Positions 1-9,574 of a stretch of DNA of 64,000 nt are shown one piece after another; the first letter of the stretch is position 1; every line of letters begins with the position of its first letter. The notes beneath the pieces were generated by a model that did no database searches, was not told where the DNA came from, and saw nothing but the letters and a program-made list of their open reading frames with translations. The translations under genes and the position numbers were made by a program. The stretch spans positions 62,001-126,000 of the forward strand of contig CAUIJY010000068.1 of NCBI GenBank assembly GCA_960531495.1, written 5' to 3'. The DNA comes from Zeus faber. Lineage: Eukaryota > Chordata > Actinopteri > Zeiformes > Zeidae.

Positions 1-208
1 CTAGGACCTGCTCAGATAGTGTAAATACTGTTATGAACTGATTTGTAATGGGAAAGTACTGTTTGCAAAAGAGTTTTTGGCACATCTAACAAGTTTTTCT
101 GAAATTACAAGCATTTTCATAAAAACCTGCATGGATGGCAAACAAGGCATTTTCAGGCAATTTAAAGACTGAAAGTATGTTTTGAGTAAAGGTTTCTGTC
201 ATGACTCT
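1..208. repeat. First satellite monomer, used as the coordinate reference
   Basis: Numbering from the CTAGG or GTAGG start, the 208-bp unit has these parts: the CTGCTCAGAT anchor at 8-17; TACTGTT at 26-32 and again at 57-63; a small dyad at 58-74; T runs at about 74-78, 94-98, 114-117, 150-153 and 180-183; the main CpG position at 108-109; GCATTTTCA at 111-119 and again at 147-155; and a DraI-type TTTAAA at 161-166. Diagnostic variable positions include 1 and 7 (CTAGGACC or GTAGGAAC), 18-23 (AGTGTA, AAAGTA, AGTGTG, AGTGTT), 40 (C or G), 62, 67-74, 83, 87-94, 108-109, 135 and 175. This first copy has CA at 108-109, the CAAAAGAG form at 66-73, and GTATG instead of GGATG near 175. Confidence 0.93.
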
Positions 209-315
209 CTAGGACCTGCTCAGATAGTGTAAATACTGTTATGAACTGATTTGTAATGGGAAAGTACTGGTTGCAAAAGAGTTTTTGGCACATCAAACAA
301 GTTTTTCTGAAATTA

Positions 316-317
316 CG
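316..317. other. Recurrent CpG position of the monomer (position 108-109), representative copy
   Basis: In most monomers this TTACGAGC motif holds the only CpG. Elsewhere the same dinucleotide reads CA (108-109), TG (8,850-8,851) or, in the divergent class, TA. These are the products expected from deamination of a methylated CpG on one strand, the other strand, or both. A few monomers have a second CpG from private changes (TTTTTCGCAC, TTTCCGTCAT, GCACGTTC). Confidence 0.75.
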
Positions 318-625
318 AGCAGTTTCATAAAAACCTGCATGGGTGGCAAACATGGCATTTTCAGGCAATTTAAAGACTGAAAGGATGTTTTGAGTAAAGG
401 TTTCTGTCATAACTCTGTAGGAACTGCTCAGATAGTGTAAATACTGTTATGAACTCATTTGTAATGGGAAAGTACTGTTTGCAGAACAGTTTTTGGCACA
501 TCTTACACATTTTTTCTGAAATTACGAGCATTTTCATAAAAACCTGCATGGGTGGCAAACATGGCATTTTCAGGCAATTTAAAGACTGAAAGGATGTTTT
601 GAGTAAAGGTTTCTGTCATAACTCT

Positions 626-1249
626 GTAGGAACTGCTCAGATAGTGTAAATACTGTTATGAACTCATTTGTAATGGGAAAGTACTGTTTGCAAAACAGTT
701 TTTGGCACATCTAACAAGTATTTCTGAAATAATAAGCATTTTCATGAAACCTGCATGGATGGCAAACAAGGCATTTTCAGGCCATTTAAAGACTGAAAGG
801 ATGTTTTGAGTAAAGGTTTCTGTCATCACTCTCTAGGACCTGCTCAGATAGTGTAAATACTGTTATGAACTCATTTGTAATGGGAAAGTACTGTTTGCAG
901 AACAGTTTTTGGCACATCTAACAAGTTTTTCTGAAATTACAAGCATTTTCATAAAAACCTGCATGGATGGCAAACAAGGCATTTTCAGGCAATTTAAAGA
1001 CTGAAAGGATGTTTTGAGTAAAGGTTTCTGTCATAACTCTGTAGGAACTGCTCAGATAAAGTAAATACTGTTATGAACTCATTTGTAATGGGAAAGTACT
1101 GTTTGCAGAACAGTTTTGGCACATCTAACAATTTTTTTTCTGAAATTACGAGCATTTTCATAAAAAACTGCATGGATGGCAAACAAGGCATTTTCAGGCA
1201 ATTTAAAGACTGAAAGGATGTTTTGAGTAAAGGTTTCTGCCATAACTCT
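626..1249. repeat. 3-mer block, first copy (624 bp)
   Basis: The three monomers are: one with a divergent 3' half (AAGTATTTCTG, AATAATAAGC); one starting CTAGGACC with CA at the CpG position; and one carrying AGATAAAGTAAAT with a contracted CAGTTTTGG and an expanded T run. The same trio recurs immediately at 1,250-1,873. It is also found near 4,371-4,993, so this triplet is a mobile building block of the left part of the array. Confidence 0.85.
683..699. other. Short dyad (7-bp arms, 3-base loop) inside the monomer, representative copy
   Basis: ACTGTTT at 683-689 and AAACAGT at 693-699 are perfect inverted repeats around a GCA loop. The site occupies monomer positions 58-74. It stays intact in the GCAAAACAG, GTAAAACAG and GAAAAACAG variants. 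It is weakened in the GCAGAACAG variant and broken in CAAAAGAG, CTCTTTGTAAAACAG and GGTTGC variants. Proteins that bind satellite dyads are known in general, but no specific factor is implied here. Confidence 0.7.
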
Positions 1250-1873
1250 GTAGGAACTGCTCAGATAGTGTAAATACTGTTATGAACTCATTTGTAATGG
1301 GAAAGTACTGTTTGCAAAACAGTTTTTGGCACATCTAACAAGTATTTCTGAAATAATAAGCATTTTCATGAAACCTGCATGGATGGCAAACAAGGCATTT
1401 TCAGGCCATTTAAAGACTGAAAGGATGTTTTGAGTAAAGGTTTCTGTCATCACTCTCTAGGACCTGCTCAGATAGTGTAAATACTGTTATGAACTCATTT
1501 GTAATGGGAAAGTACTGTTTGCAGAACAGTTTTTGGCACATCTAACAAGTTTTTCTGAAATTACAAGCATTTTCATAAAAACCTGCATGGATGGCAAACA
1601 AGGCATTTTCAGGCAATTTAAAGACTGAAAGGATGTTTTGAGTAAAGGTTTCTGTCATAACTCTGTAGGAACTGCTCAGATAAAGTAAATACTGTTATGA
1701 ACTCATTTGTAATGGGAAAGTACTGTTTGCAGAACAGTTTTGGCACATCTAACAATTTTTTTTCTGAAATTACGAGCATTTTCATAAAAAACTGCATGGA
1801 TGGCAAACAAGGCATTTTCAGACAATTTAAAGACTGAAAGGATGTTTTGAGTAAAGGTTTCTGTCATGACTCT
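1250..1873. repeat. 3-mer block, second tandem copy (624 bp)
   Basis: This is a direct tandem copy of 626-1,249 at an offset of 624 bp, monomer for monomer. The small differences include CTGCCATAAC before its first GTAGG (CTGTCATAAC in the first copy) and CAGACAATTT near its end (CAGGCAATTT elsewhere). This duplication is what makes the first higher-order unit 9 monomers long, against 6 in the next copy. Confidence 0.84.
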
Positions 1874-3122
1874 CTAGGACCTGCTCAGATAGTGTAAATA
1901 CTGTTATGAACTGATTTGTAATGGGAAAGTACTGTTTGCAAAAGAGTTTTTGGCACATCTAACAAGTTTTTCTGAAATTACAAGCATTTTCATAAAAACC
2001 TGCATGGATGGCAAACAAGGCATTTTCAGGCAATTTAAAGACTGAAAGTATGTTTTGAGTAAAGGTTTCTGTCATGACTCTCTAGGACCTGCTCAGATAG
2101 TGTAAATACTGTTATGAACTGATTTGTAATGGGAAAGTACTGGTTGCAAAAGAGTTTTTGGCACATCAAACAAGTTTTTCTGAAATTACGAGCAGTTTCA
2201 TAAAAACCTGCATGGGTGGCAAACATGGCATTTTCAGGCAATTTAAAGACTGAAAGGATGTTTTGAGTAAAGGTTTCTGTCATAACTCTGTAGGAACTGC
2301 TCAGATAGTGTAAATACTGTTATGAACTCATTTGTAATGGGAAAGTACTGTTTGCAGAACAGTTTTTGGCACATCTTACACATTTTTTCTGAAATTACGA
2401 GCATTTTCATAAAAACCTGCATGGGTGGCAAACATGGCATTTTCAGGCAATTTAAAGACTGAAAGGATGTTTTGAGTAAAGGTTTCTGTCATAACTCTGT
2501 AGGAACTGCTCAGATAGTGTAAATACTGTTATGAACTCATTTGTAATGGGAAAGTACTGTTTGCAAAACAGTTTTTGGCACATCTAACAAGTATTTCTGA
2601 AATAATAAGCATTTTCATGAAACCTGCATGGATGGCAAACAAGGCATTTTCAGGCCATTTAAAGACTGAAAGGATGTTTTGAGTAAAGGTTTCTGTCATC
2701 ACTCTCTAGGACCTGCTCAGATAGTGTAAATACTGTTATGAACTCATTTGTAATGGGAAAGTACTGTTTGCAGAACAGTTTTTGGCACATCTAACAAGTT
2801 TTTCTGAAATTACAAGCATTTTCATAAAAACCTGCATGGATGGCAAACAAGGCATTTTCAGGCAATTTAAAGACTGAAAGGATGTTTTGAGTAAAGGTTT
2901 CTGTCATAACTCTGTAGGAACTGCTCAGATAAAGTAAATACTGTTATGAACTCATTTGTAATGGGAAAGTACTGTTTGCAGAACAGTTTTGGCACATCTA
3001 ACAATTTTTTTTCTGAAATTACGAGCATTTTCATAAAAAACTGCATGGATGGCAAACAAGGCATTTTCAGGCAATTTAAAGACTGAAAGGATGTTTTGAG
3101 TAAAGGTTTCTGTCATGACTCT
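1874..3122. repeat. Higher-order repeat, 6-mer copy (1,249 bp)
   Basis: The order of variants matches 1-1,249, with the same lead trio followed by a single copy of the 3-mer. Offsets from the first unit are 1,873 bp. The next lead trio begins at 3,123. Compared with the preceding unit, exactly one 3-mer is missing, which is the expected product of an unequal exchange between the two 3-mer copies. Confidence 0.84.
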
Positions 3123-4785
3123 CTAGGACCTGCTCAGATAGTGTAAATACTGTTATGAACTGATTTGTAATGGGAAAGTACTGTTTGCAAAAGAGTTTTT
3201 GGCACATCTAACAAGTTTTTCTGAAATTACAAGCATTTTCATAAAAACCTGCATGGATGGCAAACAAGGCATTTTCAGGCAATTTAAAGACTGAAAGTAT
3301 GTTTTGAGTAAAGGTTTCTGTCATGACTCTCTAGGACCTGCTCAGATAGTGTAAATACTGTTATGAACTGATTTGTAATGGGAAAGTACTGGTTGCAAAA
3401 GAGTTTTTGGCACATCAAACAAGTTTTTCTGAAATTACGAGCAGTTTCATAAAAACCTGCATGGGTGGCAAACATGGCATTTTCAGGCAATTTAAAGACT
3501 GAAAGGATGTTTTGAGTAAAGGTTTCTGTCATAACTCTGTAGGAACTGCTCAGATAGTGTAAATACTGTTATGAACTCATTTGTAATGGGAAAGTACTGT
3601 TTGCAGAACAGTTTTTGGCACATCTTACACATTTTTTCTGAAATTACGAGCATTTTCATAAAAACCTGCATGGATGGCAAACAAGGCATTTTCAGGCAAT
3701 TTAAAGACTGAAAGGATGTTTTGAGTAAAGGTTTCTGTCATGACTCTGTAGGAACTGCTCAGATAGTGTGAATACTGTTTTGAACTCATTTGTAATTGGG
3801 AATGTACTGTTTGTAAAACAGTTTTTGGCACATCTAACAAGTATTTCTGAAATAATAAGCATTTTCATGAAACCTGCATGGATGGCAAACAAGGCATTTT
3901 CAGGCCATTTAAAGACTGAAAGGATGTTTTGAGTAAAGATTTCTGTCATGACTCAGTAGGAACTGCTCAGATAGTGTAAATACTGTTATGAACTCATTTG
4001 AAATGGGAAAGTACTGTTTGCAAAACAGTTTTTGGCACATCTAACAAGTATTTCTGAAATAATAAGCATTTTCATGAAACCTGCATGGATGGCAAACAAG
4101 GCATTTTCAGGCCATTTAAAGACTGAAAGGATGTTTTGAGTAAAGGTTTCTGTCATCACTCTCTAGGACCTGCTCAGATAGTGTAAATACTGTTATGAAC
4201 TCATTTGTAATGGGAAAGTACTGTTTGCAGAACAGTTTTTGGCACATCTAACAAGTTTTTCTGAAATTACAAGCATTTTCATAAAAACCTGCATGGATGG
4301 CAAACAAGGCATTTTCAGGTAATTTAAAGACTGAAAGGATGTTTTGAGTAAAGGTTTCTGCCATAACTCTGTAGGAACTGCTCAGATAGTGTAAATACTG
4401 TTATGAACTCATTTGTAATGGGAAAGTACTGTTTGCAAAACAGTTTTTGGCACATCTAACAAGTATTTCTGAAATAATAAGCATTTTCATGAAACCTGCA
4501 TGGATGGCAAACAAGGCATTTTCAGGCCATTTAAAGACTGAAAGGATGTTTTGAGTAAAGGTTTCTGTCATCACTCTCTAGGACCTGCTCAGATAGTGTA
4601 AATACTGTTATGAACTCATTTGTAATGGGAAAGTACTGTTTGCAGAACAGTTTTTGGCACATCTAACAAGTTTTTCTGAAATTACAAGCATTTTCATAAA
4701 AACCTGCATGGATGGCAAACAAGGCATTTTCAGGCAATTTAAAGACTGAAAGGATGTTTTGAGTAAAGGTTTCTGTCATAACTCT
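3123..4785. repeat. Mosaic satellite segment with partial copy of the 6-mer/9-mer unit
   Basis: It opens with the same lead trio as 1-625 and matches until about 3,670. There the third monomer switches from the GGGTGG/CATGG form to GGATGG/CAAGG. A fully divergent-class monomer follows (3,748-3,955), then a monomer with TTTGAAATGGG. The last three monomers (from 4,371) repeat the 3-mer of 1,250-1,873. I see only satellite monomers here. Confidence 0.78.
3748..3955. repeat. Divergent monomer class, representative copy
   Basis: This class differs from the common monomer along its whole length: GTGTGAATACTGTTTTG, TAATTGGGAATG (one extra T, and the AGTACT site lost), TTTGTAAAACAG, AAGTATTTCTG, AATAATAAGC (the CpG position now reads TA), TTCATGAAACC, and CAGGCCATTT. 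It recurs throughout the window, for example near 5,620, 6,662, 9,368, 11,656 and 13,736, at spacings that follow the local higher-order unit. It is the most distinct monomer type in the array and is never inverted. Confidence 0.88.
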
Positions 4786-5827
4786 GTAGGAACTGCTCAG
4801 ATAAAGTAAATACTGTTATGAACTCATTTGTAATGGGAAAGTACTGTTTGCAGAACAGTTTTGGCACATCTAACAATTTTTTTTCTGAAATTACGAGCAT
4901 TTTCATAAAAAACTGCATGGATGGCAAACAAGGCATTTTCAGGCAATTTAAAGACTGAAAGGATGTTTTGAGTAAAGGTTTCTGTCATGACTCTCTAGGA
5001 CCTGCTCAGATAGTGTAAATACTGTTATGAACTGATTTGTAATGGGAAAGTACTGTTTGCAAAAGAGTTTTTGGCACATCTAACAAGTTTTTCTGAAATT
5101 ACAAGCATTTTCATAAAAACCTGCATGGATGGCAAACAAGGCATTTTCAGGCAATTTAAAGACTGAAAGTATGTTTTGAGTAAAGGTTTCTGTCATGACT
5201 CTCTAGGACCTGCTCAGATAGTGTAAATACTGTTATGAACTGATTTGTAATGGGAAAGTACTGGTTGCAAAAGAGTTTTTGGCACATCTAACAAGTTTTT
5301 CTGAAATTACGAGCAGTTTCATAAAAACCTGCATGGGTGGCAAACATGGCATTTTCAGGCAATTTAAAGACTGAAAGGATGTTTTGAGTAAAGGTTTCTG
5401 TCATAACTCTGTAGGAACTGCTCAGATAGTGTAAATACTGTTATGAACTCATTTGTAATGGGAAAGTACTGTTTGCAGAACAGTTTTTGGCACATCTTAC
5501 ACATTTTTTCTGAAATTACGAGCATTTTCATAAAAACCTGCATGGATGGCAAACAAGGCATTTTCAGGCAATTTAAAGACTGAAAGGATGTTTTGAGTAA
5601 AGGTTTCTGTCATGACTCTGTAGGAACTGCTCAGATAGTGTGAATACTGTTTTGAACTCATTTGTAATTGGGAATGTACTGTTTGTAAAACAGTTTTTGG
5701 CACATCTAACAAGTATTTCTGAAATAATAAGCATTTTCATGAAACCTGCATGGATGGCAAACAAGGCATTTTCAGGCCATTTAAAGACTGAAAGGATGTT
5801 TTGAGTAAAGGTTTCTGTCATAACTCT
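4786..5827. repeat. 5-mer higher-order repeat, copy 1 (1,042 bp)
   Basis: The order is: the AGATAAAG monomer with the expanded T run; the GTATG lead monomer; the GGTTGC monomer; the CTTACACATT monomer; and a divergent-class monomer. The same order resumes at 5,828 with an offset of 1,042 bp. Compared with the left part of the array, the lead trio is retained, but the monomers after it are replaced by the divergent class. Confidence 0.86.
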
Positions 5828-6869
5828 GTAGGAACTGCTCAGATAAAGTAAATACTGTTATGAACTCATTTGTAATGGGAAAGTACTGTTTGCAGAACAG
5901 TTTTGGCACATCTAACAATTTTTTTTCTGAAATTACGAGCATTTTCATAAAAAACTGCATGGATGGCAAACAAGGCATTTTCAGGCAATTTAAAGACTGA
6001 AAGGATGTTTTGAGTAAAGGTTTCTGTCATGACTCTCTAGGACCTGCTCAGATAGTGTAAATACTGTTATGAACTGATTTGTAATGGGAAAGTACTGTTT
6101 GCAAAAGAGTTTTTGGCACATCTAACAAGTTTTTCTGAAATTACAAGCATTTTCATAAAAACCTGCATGGATGGCAAACAAGGCATTTTCAGGCAATTTA
6201 AAGACTGAAAGTATGTTTTGAGTAAAGGTTTCTGTCATGACTCTCTAGGACCTGCTCAGATAGTGTAAATACTGTTATGAACTGATTTGTAATGGGAAAG
6301 TACTGGTTGCAAAAGAGTTTTTGGCACATCTAACAAGTTTTTCTGAAATTACGAGCAGTTTCATAAAAACCTGCATGGGTGGCAAACATGGCATTTTCAG
6401 GCAATTTAAAGACTGAAAGGATGTTTTGAGTAAAGGTTTCTGTCATAACTCTGTAGGAACTGCTCAGATAGTGTAAATACTGTTATGAACTCATTTGTAA
6501 TGGGAAAGTACTGTTTGCAGAACAGTTTTTGGCACATCTTACACATTTTTTCTGAAATTACGAGCATTTTCATAAAAACCTGCATGGATGGCAAACAAGG
6601 CATTTTCAGGCAATTTAAAGACTGAAAGGATGTTTTGAGTAAAGGTTTCTGTCATGACTCTGTAGGAACTGCTCAGATAGTGTGAATACTGTTTTGAACT
6701 CATTTGTAATTGGGAATGTACTGTTTGTAAAACAGTTTTTGGCACATCTAACAAGTATTTCTGAAATAATAAGCATTTTCATGAAACCTGCATGGATGGC
6801 AAACAAGGCATTTTCAGGCCATTTAAAGACTGAAAGGATGTTTTGAGTAAAGATTTCTGTCATGACTCA
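5828..6869. repeat. 5-mer higher-order repeat, copy 2 (1,042 bp)
   Basis: This is a tandem copy of 4,786-5,827. The five monomers have the same class order and I saw almost no differences. Its last monomer ends AAAGATTTCTG and runs into a CAGTAGGAAC junction, whereas copy 1 ends AAAGGTTTCTG. That marks the point where a third copy would have begun but the array switches to another block. Confidence 0.86.
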
Positions 6870-9574
6870 GTAGGAACTGCTCAGATAGTGTAAATACTGT
6901 TATGAACTCATTTGAAATGGGAAAGTACTGTTTGCAAAAGAGTTTTTGGCACATCTAACAAGTTTTTCTGAAATTACGAGCAGTTTCATAAAAACCTGCA
7001 TGGGTGGCAAACATGGCATTTTCAGGCAATTTAAAGACTGAAAGGATGTTTTGAGTAAAGGTTTCTGTCATGACTGTGTAGGAACTGCTCAGATAGTGTG
7101 AATACTGTTTTGAACTCATTTGTAATGGGAAAGTACTGTTTGCAGAACAGTTTTGGCACATCTAACAATTTTTTTTCTGAAATTACGAGCATTTTCATAA
7201 AAAACTGCATGGATGGCAAACAAGGCATTTTCAGGCAATTTAAAGACTGAAAGGATGTTTTGAGTAAAGGTTTCTGTCATCACTCTCTAGGACCTGCTCA
7301 GATAGTGTAAATACTGTTATGAACTCATTTGTAATGGGAAAGTACTGTTTGCAAAACAGTTTTTCGCACATATAACAAGTTTTTCTGAAATTACGAGCAG
7401 TTTCATAAAAACCTGCATGGGTGGCAAACATGGCATTTTCAGGCAATTTAAAGACTGAAAGGATGTTTTGAGTAAAGGTTTCTGTCATGACTGTGTAGGA
7501 ACTGCTCAGATAGTGTGAATACTGTTTTGAACTCATTTGTAATTGGGAATGTACTGTTTGTAAAACAGTTTTTGGCACATCTAACAAGTATTTCTGAAAT
7601 AATAAGCATTTTCATGAAACCTGCATGGATGGCAAACAAGGCATTTTCAGGCCATTTAAAGACTGAAAGGATGTTTTGAGTAAAGGTTTCTGTCATGACT
7701 CTGTAGGACCTGCTCAGATAGTGTAAATACTGTTATGAACTCATTTGTAATGGGAAAGTACTGTTTGCAGAACAGTTTTTGGCACATCTAACAAGTTTTT
7801 CTGAAATTACGAGCATTTTCATAAAAACCTGCATGGATGGCAAACAAGGCATTTTCAGGCAATTTAAAGACTGAAAGGATGTTTTGAGTAAAGGTTTCTG
7901 TCATAACTCTGTAGGAACTGCTCAGATAAAGTAAATACTGTTATGAACTCATTTGTAATGGGAAAGTACTGTTTGCAGAACAGTTTTTGGCACATCTAAC
8001 AAGTTTTTCTGAAATTACGAGCATTTTCATAAAAACCTGCATGGATGGCAAACAAGGCATTTTCAGGCAATTTAAAGACTGAAAGGATGTTTTGAGTAAA
8101 GGTTTCTGCCATGACTGTGTAGGAACTGCTCAGATAGTGTGAATACTGTTTTGAACTCATTTGTAATTGGGAATGTACTGTTTGTAAAACAGTTTTTGGC
8201 ACATCTAACAAGTATTTCTGAAATAATAAGCATTTTCATGAAACCTGCATGGATGGCAAACAAGGCATTTTCAGGCCATTTAAAGACTGAAAGGATGTTT
8301 TGAGTAAAGATTTCTGTCATGACTCAGTAGGAACTGCTCAGATAGTGTAAATACTGTTATGAACTCATTTGAAATGGGAAAGTACTGTTTGCAAAAGAGT
8401 TTTTGGCACATCTAACAAATTTTTCTGAAATTACAAGCACTTTCATAAAAACCTGCATGGATGGCAAACAAGGCATTTTCAGGCAATTTGAAGACTGAAA
8501 GGATGTTTTGAGTAAAGGTTTCTGTCATAACTCTGTAGGAACTGCTCAGATAGTGTAAATACTGTTATGAACTCATTTGTAATGGGAAAGTACTGTTTGC
8601 AAAACAGTTTTTGGCACATCTAACAAGTTTTTCTGAAATTACGAGCAGTTTCATAAAAACCTGCATGGGTGGCAAACAAGGCATTTTCAGGCAATTTAAA
8701 GACTGAAAGGATGTTTTGAGTAAAGGTTTCTGTCATGACTCTCTAGGACCTGCTCAGATAGTGTAAATACTGTTATGAACTGATTTGTAATGGGAAAGTA
8801 CTGTTTGCAAAAGAGTTTTTGGCAGATCTAACAAGTTTTTCTGAAATTATGAGCATTTTCATAAAAACCTGCATGGATGGCAAACAAGGCATTTTCAGGC
8901 AATTTAAAGACTGAAAGGATGTTTTGAGTAAAGGTTTCTGTCATAACTCTGTAGGAACTGCTCAGATAAAGTAAATACTGTTATGAACTCATTTGTAATG
9001 GGAAAGTACTGTTTGCAGAACAGTTTTTGGCACATCTAACAAGTTTTTCTGAAATTACGAGCATTTTCATAAAAACCTGCATGGATGGCAAACAAGGCAT
9101 TTTCAGGCAATTTAAAGACTGAAAGGATGTTTTGAGTAAAGGTTTCTGCCATAACTCTGTAGGAACTGCTCAGATAGTGTAAATACTGTTATGAACTCAT
9201 TTGTAATGGGAAAGTACTGTTTGCAAAACAGTTTTTCGCACATATAACAAGTTTTTCTGAAATTACGAGCAGTTTCATAAAAACCTGCATGGGTGGCAAA
9301 CATGGCATTTTCAGGCAATTTAAAGACTGAAAGGATGTTTTGAGTAAAGGTTTCTGTCATGACTGTGTAGGAACTGCTCAGATAGTGTGAATACTGTTTT
9401 GAACTCATTTGTAATTGGGAATGTACTGTTTGTAAAACAGTTTTTGGCACATCTAACAAGTATTTCTGAAATAATAAGCATTTTCATGAAACCTGCATGG
9501 ATGGCAAACAAGGCATTTTCAGGCCATTTAAAGACTGAAAGGATGTTTTGAGTAAAGGTTTCTGTCATCACTCT
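6870..9574. repeat. Mosaic satellite segment without a stable higher-order period
   Basis: About thirteen monomers of mixed classes lie between two clear higher-order blocks. A two-monomer pair near 7,287-7,701 (TTTTTCGCACATAT followed by a divergent-class monomer) recurs 1,872-1,873 bp later near 9,159-9,574, but the monomers between do not repeat at that offset. From about 8,327 the segment belongs to a larger block that is copied near 18,315. Nothing other than satellite is seen. Confidence 0.75.
7078..7286. repeat. Chimeric monomer: divergent-class 5' end fused to AGATAAAG-class 3' part
   Basis: The first 34 or so bases carry the divergent signature (GTGTGAATACTGTTTTG). From about position 48 the monomer lacks the extra T and continues AATGGGAAAGTACTG, GCAGAACAGTTTTGGC and the eight-T run of the AGATAAAG class. 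The switch falls between about 7,111 and 7,126. The simplest reading is a crossover or conversion tract ending inside a monomer. Confidence 0.75.

Larger units (their letters stand above)
1..1873. repeat. Higher-order repeat, 9-mer copy (1,873 bp)
   Basis: Three lead monomers (1-625) are followed by two copies of a 3-mer. The lead monomers are marked by GTATG near position 175, by GGTTGCAAAAGAG with CAAACAAG, and by CTTACACATT. The same lead monomers return at 1,874 and 3,123, which defines a higher-order unit of 6 or 9 monomers. The left edge of the unit may lie outside the window. Confidence 0.82.

Noticed and set aside
3840..3870. AATAATAAG in the divergent class as a polyadenylation signal
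   Set aside because: It is not AATAAA, it sits at the decayed CpG position of the monomer, and no gene lies upstream.
7340..7390. CENP-B box candidate at TTTTTCGCACATATAAC
   Set aside because: The core needs TTCG followed at fixed spacing by A and CGGG. This site has TTCG but neither the A in place nor any CGGG, and no other monomer class comes closer.
7240..7587. Longest frames, 115 codons, on the minus strand (also near 9,112, 39,926 and 42,008)
   Set aside because: They span about 1.7 monomers only because a particular order of classes lacks a stop in that frame. They are carried by block duplication and contain no recognisable domain.
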